A stretch of DNA of 64,000 nucleotides from Brevundimonas sp. (GTDB lineage: Bacteria > Pseudomonadota > Alphaproteobacteria > Caulobacterales > Caulobacteraceae): positions 1-64,000 of the forward strand of contig NZ_JACESB010000002.1 in assembly GCF_013912005.1 (NCBI RefSeq). Direction: 5' to 3'. Positions within the stretch are counted from its first letter, which is position 1; each line of letters begins with the position of its first letter. The notes beneath the pieces are model-generated. The model was given only the letters and a program-made list of their open reading frames with translations. It did not search any database and was not told where the DNA came from. The position numbers were made by a program, and so were the translations under genes. Shown here piece after piece: positions 25,774-35,478 of the stretch.

Positions 25774-26221
25774 TGACCTCGACGTTGTCGTTGAGCAGGT
25801 AGTGGAGCTCGTCCAGCGCCACCCTGCGCTCGGCCGGGGCGGCGGCGGCCTCGACCGCCTCGAGCCGCCGGGGCATGTCCTCGGCGATGCCGCGCAGGAT
25901 GCACTTCAGGTCGCCGTCCGTGCCGCGCTCCTTGAGGACCAGGTGGCCCTGCATGTCGAGGGCCGCCAGTTCGGTCGCGCGGGCGCGGAAGCTGGTCCAC
26001 GCCTCGCCGGCGGCGAAGTCGGCGCGCTCGGCGGCGCCGGCGGCCATCCAGGCCCCGACGCGGCCGCGGAGGTCTCCGGAGCGGGCGACGATGTCGGCGA
26101 ACAGGGGCTCCCCGGCCACGGAGACCGGCGCGCCGGCCTCGGCCGGAGGCCGGGCCGCGGCCTCGGCGACGGCGGGGTCGGCGAGCAGGAGGGAGACGGC
26201 CAGGGCGACGCCGCAGGACAT
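25745..26221 (-). CDS. Hypothetical exported protein
   Basis: 158 aa with an N-terminal signal (LAVSLLLADPAVAEAAA). The mature part is alpha-helical (FADIVARSGDLRGRVGAWM, a CILRGIAEDMPRRLEAVEA helix and LDELHYLLNDNVEVI). One cysteine, no motif recognised. The start has a GAGAGG Shine-Dalgarno. It is convergent with and overlaps the DsbD-family gene end. Confidence 0.65.
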   Translation of the reverse strand: MSCGVALAVSLLLADPAVAEAAARPPAEAGAPVSVAGEPLFADIVARSGDLRGRVGAWMAAGAAERADFAAGEAWTSFRARATELAALDMQGHLVLKERGTDGDLKCILRGIAEDMPRRLEAVEAAAAPAERRVALDELHYLLNDNVEVITAPPQPEV

Positions 26222-26321
26222 GGCGAACCTCTCTTGTGAGCCCGAATCGTGGATTCGGCGTTGAACCGGCTTACGCCCCACCCGTAAACGGGGCTTTACC
26301 TTCCGCTTGCCGAGATCGCCC

Positions 26322-27947
26322 ATGACCGCCCGCACCCAGGCCCTCGATCTGCTCCGCGCCGTCGCGCGCAAGGACCGGGACGCCCGCATCGCGCACCACT
26401 TCGCCACCGATCCCGGCCGGCTGGAGCGGATGGGGGTGGAGGCGGCCGGCCTGTATCTCGACCTGTCGAAGCAGGCGTGGAGCGCCGAGGGTTTCGAGGC
26501 GGCGCTGGACGTGGCGCGCGCCTGCGACGTCGAGGGCCGGCGGGCGGCCCTGTTCGGCGGCGAGGCGGTGAACAACACCGAAGGCCGGGCGGTGCTGCAC
26601 CCGGCGCTGCGCGCCGCCGACGACGCCGACTTCCGGGCGCTGGGCGAGCCGGTGTCGGCCGAGGTGGCGGAGACCCGCCGGGCGATGGCGCTCTTCGCCG
26701 CCGACGTGGGCTCCGGGGCCGAGACGGGCGGGACCAAGCAGCCGTTCCAGGCCATCGTCCACATCGGCATCGGCGGCTCCGATCTGGGGCCGCGCCTGCT
26801 GTGGGACGCGCTGCGGCCGCTGGAGCCGACGATCGACCTGCGCTTCGTCGCCAACATCGATCCCCGCGACATGGCCGAGGCGCTGGCGGGACTGGACCCG
26901 GAGACCACCCTGGTGGTGGTGGTGTCCAAGACCTTCACCACCCAGGAGACCCTGGCCAACGCCGAGCTGGCGAAGGCCTGGCTGGCGGCGTCGCTGTCGC
27001 CCAAGCGGATGGCGCGGCATCTGGTCGGGGTGACCGCGGCGCCGGAGAAGGCCGAGGCCTTCGGCTGCGGCCGCACCTTCGGCTTCCGCGACTGGGTCGG
27101 CGGCCGCTATTCGCTGTGGTCGGCGGTCAGCCTGTCGGTGGCCGTGGCGCTGGGCTGGGACGTGTTCGAGCGGGTGCTGGACGGGGCCCGGGCCATGGAC
27201 CAGCACTTCCTCGAGGCGGATCTGGAGCGGAACGCGCCCGTGCTGCTGGCGCTGGCCCAGCTGTTCAACGTCGAGGGCCTCGGCCGCCCGGCCCGCACCG
27301 TGGCGCCCTACGCCCACGGCCTGCGCCGCCTGCCGGCCTTCCTGCAGCAGCTGGAGATGGAGTCGAACGGCAAGGGGGTGAGGCGCGACGGATCGCCGGT
27401 GGACATGGCCACCAGCCCGGTGGTGTTCGGCGAGCCGGGCACCAACGGCCAACACGCCTTCTTCCAGCAGATCCACCAGGGGCCGCAGGTGGTGCCGGCG
27501 GAGTTCATCGTCGTCGGCCACACCTCGGAGGCGGCGCGCGACGACCGCGAGGGCGACGCGCCGCTGTGGGCCAATGCGCTGGCCCAGGCCCAGGCGCTGA
27601 TGGTCGGCAAGACGGCGGCCGAGGCGCACGCCGAACTGGTCGCCGCCGGGGCGGACGCGGCCGAGGCCGACCGGCTGGCCCCGCACAAGGCCTTCCCCGG
27701 CGACCGGCCGTCGACGACGATCGTCATGGACGCCCTGACCCCCGAGGCCGTCGGCGCCCTGATCGCCCTCTATGAGCACAAGACCTTCGTCGAAGGGGTG
27801 GTCCAGGACATCAACAGCTTCGACCAGTGGGGCGTCGAACTGGGCAAGGTGCTGGCGAAGGCGATCCTTCGCGACGTGCAGGCGGGCGGGCCGTCGGAGG
27901 GGCTGGACCCGTCGACGGCCGAGCTGATGAAGCGGCTGATGGTCTGA
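26322..27947 (+). CDS. pgi: Glucose-6-phosphate isomerase
   Basis: 541 aa, converting glucose-6-phosphate and fructose-6-phosphate. Diagnostic blocks are AVNNTEGRAVLHPALR, VHIGIGGSDLGPRLL, VVVSKTFTTQETLANAE, FRDWVGGRYSLWSAV, LEMESNGKGVRRDGSPV, GEPGTNGQHAFFQQIHQG and EHKTFVEGVVQDINSFDQWGVELGK. The catalytic Glu, His and Lys are all in place. In a family that prefers the Entner-Doudoroff route the enzyme mainly serves gluconeogenesis and sugar-nucleotide supply. The ATG at 26322 fits the family start MTARTQALDLL. Confidence 0.96.
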   Translation: MTARTQALDLLRAVARKDRDARIAHHFATDPGRLERMGVEAAGLYLDLSKQAWSAEGFEAALDVARACDVEGRRAALFGGEAVNNTEGRAVLHPALRAADDADFRALGEPVSAEVAETRRAMALFAADVGSGAETGGTKQPFQAIVHIGIGGSDLGPRLLWDALRPLEPTIDLRFVANIDPRDMAEALAGLDPETTLVVVVSKTFTTQETLANAELAKAWLAASLSPKRMARHLVGVTAAPEKAEAFGCGRTFGFRDWVGGRYSLWSAVSLSVAVALGWDVFERVLDGARAMDQHFLEADLERNAPVLLALAQLFNVEGLGRPARTVAPYAHGLRRLPAFLQQLEMESNGKGVRRDGSPVDMATSPVVFGEPGTNGQHAFFQQIHQGPQVVPAEFIVVGHTSEAARDDREGDAPLWANALAQAQALMVGKTAAEAHAELVAAGADAAEADRLAPHKAFPGDRPSTTIVMDALTPEAVGALIALYEHKTFVEGVVQDINSFDQWGVELGKVLAKAILRDVQAGGPSEGLDPSTAELMKRLMV

Positions 27948-27968
27948 GGCGCCGACGCCCCGGGTCCG

Positions 27969-28298
27969 TCAGCGCCGGGCGGCGCTGCGGTCGGCGGAAT
28001 CCGATCCCTGGCGCGCGCTGGCCGGCGCGCCGGGCCACCGTTGCATGGGGCGGTCGCCCCAGCCCAGTCCGGCGGCGCGGGGCTGGATGCAGCTGTCCTC
28101 GCCCTCTCTCTGGCAGACAGGGTAGACGACGCCCTCGACGCGGACCGACTTGACGCGGCCGTCGGGGCCCCGTTCGACGACTTCCGGCGACCGGGCGGCG
28201 ACGCCCGCCGCGCGATCCTGGGTCCAGGCGGGGGCGGCCGCGGCGCTTCCCGCGGCGACCACGGCGGCGAGGACGAGGTTCAGGGTTCGTTTCGGCAT
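27969..28298 (-). CDS. Hypothetical exported protein
   Basis: 109 aa. Signal peptide (LNLVLAAVVAAGSAAAAPAWTQ), then a short domain with GRVKSVRVEGVVYPVCQREGEDSCIQPR, whose two cysteines could pair, and a basic tail. No family recognised. It ends 21 bases from the convergent pgi stop. A possible EcfG-type promoter lies about 105 bases upstream. Confidence 0.65.
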   Translation of the reverse strand: MPKRTLNLVLAAVVAAGSAAAAPAWTQDRAAGVAARSPEVVERGPDGRVKSVRVEGVVYPVCQREGEDSCIQPRAAGLGWGDRPMQRWPGAPASARQGSDSADRSAARR

Positions 28299-28402
28299 CG
28301 GCGTTCTCCTGACGACGGGGTGGGTGTCGCAGGGGCCGGAGCGGCCGGCGGCGGAAGGACCGCGCGATGGCGTACCGGCGCTCTGCGACGGGTCAGGCGA
28401 TG

Positions 28403-28427
28403 AACCGGCGGCGGGCGGCATCGTTCC
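28403..28427 (-). promoter_or_regulatory. Possible EcfG-type promoter
   Basis: On the minus strand GGAAC-N16-GGTT: the -35 is exact and the -10 has G for the weakly conserved first C. It is upstream of the exported protein gene ending at 28298, at a longish distance (about 105 bases). Confidence 0.35.
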
Positions 28428-28481
28428 GGCCCTCACGGAGGCGTGTGGCGCTCGCCGGCGACCCGCGCGGCCGGACGGAGT

Positions 28482-28517
28482 CGAAAAAGGCGGGCCCCGT
28501 CGCCGGAGCCCGCCTTT
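28482..28517 (-). terminator. Terminator after the glycine-zipper protein gene
   Basis: Reading the minus strand, AAAGGCGGGC / GCCCGCCTTT encloses a 12-base loop and is followed by TTCGA, with a run of T in the stem end. It ends the gene at 28564-28986. Confidence 0.8.
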
Positions 28518-28563
28518 CCGCCCACGCGTCCGGCCGTGCAGGCGGCCGGACGAAGGGTGTCTC

Positions 28564-28986
28564 TCACCAGCGGCGGTCGTAGCGCCAGTCGCGGCGCTGG
28601 TCCCGGCGCTCGTACCGGTCGTAGCGGCGGAGCTCCCGGCGGCTGTAGCCGTCGCGGCTGTTGATGCCGTGCTCGCGCTCCCAGTGGCCCTGGTTCCGGT
28701 AGCAGCGGCCGCCGCGGTAGTAGCCGCAGTCGTTCCCGCCGGACGAGGCGCCGAGGGCCGCGCCGGCGAGGGCGCCGCCGGCGATGTAGGTTCCCTCGCC
28801 GTTTCCGATCATGGCTCCGGCGATCGCGCCGACGGCGGCGCCGATCAGCGCGCTTTCGGTGCGGTCGTCGTCGCCCCGGTCGCGGTCGTAGCGGCTCTGG
28901 GCGGCGGCGGGGGCGGCCGCGGCGACGAGGGCGACGGCGCCGAGGACGGCGGGGGCGGCGAAGCTGACCTTCGAGGAGAGTTTCAT
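28564..28986 (-). CDS. Exported glycine-zipper protein with Arg/Tyr-rich tail
   Basis: 140 aa. The signal peptide ends AAAPAAAQ. A glycine-zipper region (ALIGAAVGAIAGAMIGNGEG and AGGALAGAALGASSGG, about residues 45-82) follows, then CGYYRGGRCYRNQGHWERE and a very basic Arg/Tyr/Asp tail. It belongs to the RcnB-neighbour / 17 kDa-antigen group of envelope proteins. It resembles the lipoprotein at 22656-23003 in layout, but lacks the lipobox. Confidence 0.82.
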   Translation of the reverse strand: MKLSSKVSFAAPAVLGAVALVAAAAPAAAQSRYDRDRGDDDRTESALIGAAVGAIAGAMIGNGEGTYIAGGALAGAALGASSGGNDCGYYRGGRCYRNQGHWEREHGINSRDGYSRRELRRYDRYERRDQRRDWRYDRRW

Positions 28987-29134
28987 GTTCCGGTCCTTTC
29001 CTGTCCGGCCACGGCCGGTGCATTGGACCTTTGTACGCGAGCCGGGCTGAACCCCCGGCAGCGGGTCATTCATCCGCGGTTCAGACGGCCCCCCGCGGCC
29101 CGCCGCGAAAGCGACGGAATTCCGCCCCGCGGCG

Positions 29135-29164
29135 CTTGACGCTCCCGGTCCGCCGCCCTACCTG
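29135..29164 (+). promoter_or_regulatory. Heat-shock-type promoter of groESL
   Basis: CTTGAC (29135-29140) matches the sigma-32 -35 in alphaproteobacteria; a -10-like CTACCT region lies about 17 bases on, immediately before the CIRCE element. Assignment to sigma-32 is inference from position and the CTTGA core. Confidence 0.55.
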
Positions 29165-29173
29165 CCGCTCGCG

Positions 29174-29200
29174 TTAGCACTCTCGCCCGGTGGCTGCCAA
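29174..29200. promoter_or_regulatory. CIRCE operator (HrcA site), right half degenerate
   Basis: TTAGCACTC-N9-GGCTGCCAA. The left half is perfect; the right half keeps 6 of 9 bases of the consensus GAGTGCTAA. It lies 49 bases before the groES start and is the expected site of HrcA repression. Confidence 0.75.
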
Positions 29201-29249
29201 AAGCGGCGCCGCGGGAGCGTTCATCGAGAACCTTTGGGAGAAGATACAG

Positions 29250-29537
29250 ATGGCGTTTCGTCCGCTCGGCGACCGCGTGCTCGTGAAGCGCGTGGAAGAG
29301 GAATCCAAGACCAAGGGCGGGATCATCATCCCCGACACCGCCAAGGAGAAGCCGCAGGAAGGCGAAGTCGTCGCTGTCGGCCCCGGCGCCCGGGACGACT
29401 CCGGCAAGGTCAACGCCCTGGAGCTGAAGGCCGGCGACCGCATCCTGTTCGGCAAGTGGTCGGGCACCGAGGTCAAGATCGACGGCGAAGACCTGATCAT
29501 CATGAAGGAATCGGACGTCCTGGGCGTCCTGTCCTGA
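29250..29537 (+). CDS. groES: Co-chaperonin GroES
   Basis: 95-aa heptameric lid of the GroEL cage. Seen: [27 protein letters not shown] with the mobile GroEL-binding loop, [50 protein letters not shown]. The ATG at 29250 gives the family N-terminus and has a GGGAGAAG Shine-Dalgarno; a GTG 60 bases upstream would add unrelated residues and overlap the CIRCE element. Its TGA stop is the first unit of the heptamer hairpin that separates it from groEL. Confidence 0.97.
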   Translation: MAFRPLGDRVLVKRVEEESKTKGGIIIPDTAKEKPQEGEVVAVGPGARDDSGKVNALELKAGDRILFGKWSGTEVKIDGEDLIIMKESDVLGVLS

Positions 29538-29616
29538 GTGAGTAGTGAGTCGTGACTGGTGAGCAGAGACTCTGCTCCCGGCGCAAACCCTTCCTACTCA
29601 CCACTCACTAGCACTC
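29535..29616. repeat. Heptamer-array hairpin, TAGTGAG type (copy B), between groES and groEL
   Basis: The left arm TGAGTGAGTAGTGAGTCGTGA... (29535-29564) is built of TAGTGAG-type heptamers. An inner perfect hairpin GAGCAGAG-A-CTCTGCTC follows, then a GC-rich spacer ending CCCTTCC and a right arm (29593-29616) with CCTACTCACCACTCACTAGC. The groES stop codon is the first repeat base triplet. The groEL Shine-Dalgarno (AAAGGAG) is left intact downstream. Confidence 0.85.
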
Positions 29617-29624
29617 TTTACTAA

Positions 29625-31289
<1,665 letters not shown>

Positions 31290-31321
31290 GCGGTCCAACG
31301 TCCAGCCGAGGCTGACACGGG

Positions 31322-31354
31322 AAGGGCGGGTCCGGAAACGGGCCCGCCCTTTCT
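31322..31354 (+). terminator. Terminator after groEL
   Basis: AAGGGCGGG-T-CCG, loop GAAA, CGG-G-CCCGCCCTT, then TCTG. It is a strong stem with a short T-run. Confidence 0.85.
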
Positions 31355-31371
31355 GCGTCCGGCGACGGCTT

Positions 31372-31866
31372 TCAGCCGGCCTGCGCCGCCGCCGGGCTCT
31401 CCTCGTCGGCCACGGCGTCGAAGACGATCAGGTCGGTGACGGTCTGGATCGCCGCCGCCAGGGCCTCGCGCTGGTCGGCGGGCAACGCGGCCAGGGCCCG
31501 CATCGCCCGCGGGCGCAGCAGGCCCGGGGCGCCAGCCACGGCGGCCTCGCCCTCCGGCGTCAGCCGGGCGTGGACGATGCGCCGGTCGCTGGTCGAGCGA
31601 TAGCGGACGATCAGGCCGCGCGCCTCCAGCCGGTCCAGCACGGCGACCACGGTCGGGGCGGACATGGAGACGTCGCGCGAGACGGCGTGGGTGCTGACCT
31701 CGCCCAGGGCGCGGATCGACTGCAGCACCAGCAGCTGCGGCAGGGTCAGGCCGGTCAGGCGGGCCATCTCGCGCGAGCGCACGTCGATGGCCTGGGCGAT
31801 GCGCCGCACCGAACGGACGAGGGCGGCGGTCGGGTCCGGGGCGGCGTCGGGCGAAAAGTCGCTCAT
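31372..31866 (-). CDS. MarR-family transcriptional regulator
   Basis: 164-aa winged-helix dimeric regulator. Seen: the dimer helix, LTLPQLLVLQSIRALGEVSTHAVSRDVSMSAPTVVAVLDRLEARGLIVRYRSTSDRRIVHARLTPEG, including the DRR wing. It is transcribed away from the NAGGN operon across a 65-base gap containing palindromes, so it most likely controls that operon and itself. The start at 31866 (MSDFSPD) is preferred over longer forms reading through the operator region. Confidence 0.9.
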   Translation of the reverse strand: MSDFSPDAAPDPTAALVRSVRRIAQAIDVRSREMARLTGLTLPQLLVLQSIRALGEVSTHAVSRDVSMSAPTVVAVLDRLEARGLIVRYRSTSDRRIVHARLTPEGEAAVAGAPGLLRPRAMRALAALPADQREALAAAIQTVTDLIVFDAVADEESPAAAQAG

Positions 31867-31880
31867 CGGGTTGAAACTCT

Positions 31881-31919
31881 TTCGTGCACTAACCATTTGT
31901 CCACGCTGCTTCCACAAAT
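31881..31919. promoter_or_regulatory. Putative MarR operator between the regulator and the NAGGN operon
   Basis: TTCGTGCACTAA (31881-31892) fits the symmetric pattern TTnGTGCACnAA. ATTTGT and ACAAAT (31895-31900, 31914-31919) form a second inverted repeat with a 13-base spacer. Both lie in the short divergent promoter region. Confidence 0.55.
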
Positions 31920-31931
31920 CAAGGAGGGCCC

Positions 31932-33707
31932 ATGTGCGGTCTGAGCGGCGAGATCAATTTCGACGGGCGGCCGGCCGACGCGGGCGCGCTGCAGCGGATG
32001 ACGGATGCGCTCTCGCCCCGCGGACCGGACGGCGAGGGCCTGGTGCTGCGCGGCCCGGTGGGGCTGGGGCACCGCCGGCTGAAGATCATCGACCTGTCGG
32101 AGAAGGCCCAGCAGCCGATGGTCGACGCCGACCTCGGGATCACCCTGGCCTTCAACGGCTGCATCTACAATTATCCGGAGCTGCGTGAGGAGCTGCAGGG
32201 GCTGGGCTTCCGCTTCTTCTCGCACGGCGATACCGAGGTGATCATCAAGGCCTGGAAGGCCTGGGGCGACCGCTGCGTCGACCGCTTCAAGGGCATGTTC
32301 GCCTTCGTCCTGCACGAGCGGGACAGCGGGCGGGTGGTGATCGCCCGCGACCGCTTCGGCATCAAGCCGCTGTATCTCGCCGAAAAGGGCAGGCGGCTGC
32401 GCTTCGCCTCCAGCCTGCCGGCCCTGCTGGCGGCTGGCGACGTGGACACCGCGATCGATCCGGTCGGCCTGCACCACTACATGACCTTCCATGCGGTGGT
32501 CCCGCCGCCGCACACCCTGCTGAAGGGCGTGAAGAAGTTCCCGCCGGCGACGATCCGGGTGATCGAGGCGGACGGGACGGCGAAGGACCGGCTGTACTGG
32601 CGGCCCGACATGACCCGTCATGCGGAGGACGCCTCGCTGACCGCCGAGGACTGGCGCGACCGGGTGCTGGACAGCCTGCGCGCGGCGGTGAAACGGCGCA
32701 TGGTCGCCGACGTGCCGGTGGGCGTGCTGCTGTCGGGCGGGGTCGACTCCAGCCTGATCGTCGGCCTGCTGGCCGAGCTGGGCCAGAAGGATCTGATGAC
32801 CTTCTCGGTCGGCTTCGAGGAGGCCAACGGGGAGAAGGGCGACGAGTTCGTCTGGTCCGACCTGATCGCGAAGCACTACGGCACGAAGCACCACAAGATC
32901 TTCGTGCCGCACCAGCGGCTGATGGAGGCCCTGCCCGGGACCATCGGCGCGATGTCGGAGCCGATGGTGAGCTACGACAACGTCGGCTTCTACCTGCTCA
33001 GCCAGGAGGTCTCGAAGCACATCAAGGTGGTGCAGTCGGGCCAGGGCGCGGACGAGGTGTTCGGCGGCTACCACTGGTACCCGCCGATGGTCGACGCCGC
33101 CGACCCGGTCGAGACCTATGCGAAGGCCTTCTTCGACCGCAGCCACGAGACGCTGAAGACCCAGCTGAACGGGGCGTACATGGCCGACACCGACGTCAGC
33201 CGGGCGCTGGTCGAGGCGCATTTCGCGCAGCCCGGCGCCGACACGCCGGTGGACAAGGCGCTGCGGCTGGACAGCCAGGTGATGCTGGTCGACGACCCGG
33301 TGAAGCGGGTCGACAACATGACCATGGCGTGGGGCCTGGAGGCGCGGGTGCCCTTCCTCGACCACGAGCTGGTCGAGCTGGCGGGCCGGATCCCGCCCGA
33401 ACACAAGCTGGCCCAGGGCGGCAAGGGGGTGCTGAAGGAGGCGGCGCGTCTGGTGATCCCGTCCGAGGTCATCGACCGCAAGAAGGGCTACTTCCCCGTC
33501 CCGGCCCTGAAATACATCCAGGGGCCGTACCTCGACCTGGTGCGCGACGCCCTGACCAATCAGGCGGCGCGGGACCGCGGCCTGTTCGATCCCGCCTATC
33601 TCGGGCGCCTGTTCGACGATCCCACGGCACATATCACCCCGCTGCGGGGTTCAGAGCTGTGGCAAGTCGCCGTTCTCGAGATGTGGATGCAGCAGCATGG
33701 CCTCTGA
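31932..33707 (+). CDS. asnO: N-acetylglutaminylglutamine amidotransferase (AsnB paralogue)
   Basis: 591-aa glutamine-dependent amidotransferase. Catalytic Cys2 in MCGLSGEINF starts the class II glutaminase domain (about 1-210), with RGPDGEG and FNGCIYNYPELR. The synthetase domain has the PP-loop LLSGGVDSSLIVG and GQGADEVFGGYHWYPP. It makes the terminal amide of N-acetylglutaminylglutamine amide (NAGGN), a compatible solute for osmotic stress. The two genes that follow are the other members of the conserved trio, which separates this gene from ordinary asnB. Confidence 0.92.
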   Translation: MCGLSGEINFDGRPADAGALQRMTDALSPRGPDGEGLVLRGPVGLGHRRLKIIDLSEKAQQPMVDADLGITLAFNGCIYNYPELREELQGLGFRFFSHGDTEVIIKAWKAWGDRCVDRFKGMFAFVLHERDSGRVVIARDRFGIKPLYLAEKGRRLRFASSLPALLAAGDVDTAIDPVGLHHYMTFHAVVPPPHTLLKGVKKFPPATIRVIEADGTAKDRLYWRPDMTRHAEDASLTAEDWRDRVLDSLRAAVKRRMVADVPVGVLLSGGVDSSLIVGLLAELGQKDLMTFSVGFEEANGEKGDEFVWSDLIAKHYGTKHHKIFVPHQRLMEALPGTIGAMSEPMVSYDNVGFYLLSQEVSKHIKVVQSGQGADEVFGGYHWYPPMVDAADPVETYAKAFFDRSHETLKTQLNGAYMADTDVSRALVEAHFAQPGADTPVDKALRLDSQVMLVDDPVKRVDNMTMAWGLEARVPFLDHELVELAGRIPPEHKLAQGGKGVLKEAARLVIPSEVIDRKKGYFPVPALKYIQGPYLDLVRDALTNQAARDRGLFDPAYLGRLFDDPTAHITPLRGSELWQVAVLEMWMQQHGL

Positions 33708-35478
33708 CGCCCGGCCCCTCACGCGCAACGCCCACCGGCTGAAGCGCCTGCGGCACGAGGGGCTGAAGCCGCCCGTGCAGACCGGCGAAGGGCCGGTCCC
33801 CAATGCGGTGCTGGATTGCGGATGGGGGCGGCTGCTGTTCGCCCAGACCTTCGACAGCGCCGACCCGCTGGTGGAGGCCCTGCGGGCCGAGCAGCCGGAC
33901 CGCCGCGACATCGCCTTCTACGTGCGCAATCCGCATGTCCTGCTGGCCCAGGCGCCGCAGGAGGTCTTCCTCGACCCCTCGCACGCCTACCGGCTGGACC
34001 TGTCGACCTATCGCGCCAGCCGGCGCCAGCCGCGCGGCTTCACGGTCCGCCGGCTGATCCCCGAGGCCGACGCCCACGCCGTGAACGAGATCTACGCCAA
34101 GCGCCGGATGGTGCAGGTGCCGCCCGAGTTCTTCGCATCGACCCGCGACGATCGGGCCCTGATCTATTTCGTGGCCGAGGACACCACCACCGGTGCGGTG
34201 ATCGGCACGGTGACGGGCGTCAACCACGCCCGCGCCTTCGAGGATCCCGAGTGCGGCTCGTCGCTGTGGTGCCTCGCCGTCGATCCCCAGGCCAGCCAGC
34301 CCGGCATCGGCGAGGCCCTGGTGCGCCGGCTGGCCGAGCATTTCGAGACCCTCGGGCTGGCCTACATGGATCTGTCGGTGATGCACGACAACGTCCAGGC
34401 CATCGCCCTGTACGAGAAGCTGGGCTTCCGGCGCGTCCACTTCTTCGGGGTCAAGCGCAAGAACCCGATCAACGAGGTGCTGTTCGTGGGGCCCAGCGAG
34501 GACCGGGGCCTCAATCCCTATGGCCGCATCATCGTCGACGAGGCGCGGCGCCGGGGCATCCACGCCGAGATCATCGACGCCGAGGGCGGCCTGTTCCGGC
34601 TGAGCTGGGGCGGCCGCTCGGTGCGCTGCCGGGAGAGCCTGTCGGAGCTGACCTCGGCGGTGGCCCTGAGCATCTGCGACGACAAGCGGATGACGCGGCG
34701 CATCGTCGAGGCCGCCGGCGTGCGGGCGCCCGCACGCATCGATCCGGACGACGAGGCCGCCATCCGCGCCGCCCTGGAGACCTACGGCAGCCTGGTGGTC
34801 AAGCCGGCGCGCGGCGAGCAGGGCAAGGGCGTCGCCGTGGGCCTGACCGGGATGGACGAGGTGCAGGCGGCGCTGGAGCGGGCGCGCCGGATCTGCTCGG
34901 AGGTGCTGATCGAGGAACAGGTGCAGGGCGAGGACCTGCGGCTGGTGGTGATCGACTACCAGGTGGTGGCGTGCGCCCTGCGCCGGCCGCCGCGCGTCGT
35001 CGGCGACGGGAGCTCCAGCCTGCGCGCCCTGATCGAACACCAGAGCCGCCGGCGCGAGGCCGCGACCGGGGGCGAGTCCCGCATCCCGATCGACGACGAG
35101 ACGGAGCGGACCCTCGCCGAGGCCGGCTACCGGCTCGACGACGTGGCCCCGGCGGGCGAGGAGATCATGGTGCGAAAGGCCGCCAACCTGCACCTCGGCG
35201 GCACCATTCACGACGTGACCGAAGAGGTGCACCCGGAGCTGATCCGGGCGGCCGTCGCCGCCGCCCGCGCCATCGACATCCCGGTGACCGGCATCGACCT
35301 GATGGTCCGCTCGCACCGCGAGCCGGAGTACGCCTTCATCGAGGCCAACGAACGGCCCGGCCTGGCCAACCATGAGCCGCAGCCCACCGCCGAGCGGTTC
35401 ATCGACCTGCTGTTTCCGCTGTCGGCGTCCGCCGCCGCCCGGACCGCGGCCCGCCCGGACCTCGCCAGCCCCGCATGA
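33697..35478 (+). CDS. ngg: N-acetylglutaminylglutamine synthetase (GNAT + ATP-grasp fusion)
   Basis: 593 aa. The N-terminal part (about 110-270) is a GNAT acetyltransferase (SSLWCLAVDPQASQPGIGEALVRRL, LYEKLGFRRVHFFGVKRKNP). The C-terminal part (about 290-580) is an ATP-grasp ligase (VVKPARGEQGKGVAVG, EVLIEEQVQGEDLRLVVID, FIEANERPGL). Together they acetylate and join two glutamines to make the NAGGN backbone. It overlaps asnO by 11 bases and the M42 gene by 4 (ATGA), so translation is coupled throughout. Confidence 0.92.
   Translation: MASDARPLTRNAHRLKRLRHEGLKPPVQTGEGPVPNAVLDCGWGRLLFAQTFDSADPLVEALRAEQPDRRDIAFYVRNPHVLLAQAPQEVFLDPSHAYRLDLSTYRASRRQPRGFTVRRLIPEADAHAVNEIYAKRRMVQVPPEFFASTRDDRALIYFVAEDTTTGAVIGTVTGVNHARAFEDPECGSSLWCLAVDPQASQPGIGEALVRRLAEHFETLGLAYMDLSVMHDNVQAIALYEKLGFRRVHFFGVKRKNPINEVLFVGPSEDRGLNPYGRIIVDEARRRGIHAEIIDAEGGLFRLSWGGRSVRCRESLSELTSAVALSICDDKRMTRRIVEAAGVRAPARIDPDDEAAIRAALETYGSLVVKPARGEQGKGVAVGLTGMDEVQAALERARRICSEVLIEEQVQGEDLRLVVIDYQVVACALRRPPRVVGDGSSSLRALIEHQSRRREAATGGESRIPIDDETERTLAEAGYRLDDVAPAGEEIMVRKAANLHLGGTIHDVTEEVHPELIRAAVAAARAIDIPVTGIDLMVRSHREPEYAFIEANERPGLANHEPQPTAERFIDLLFPLSASAAARTAARPDLASPA

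Noticed and set aside
29608-29616. CTAGCACTC before groEL as a second CIRCE element.
   Set aside because: It is part of the heptamer arm, and no matching GAGTGCTAA half lies nine bases further on.
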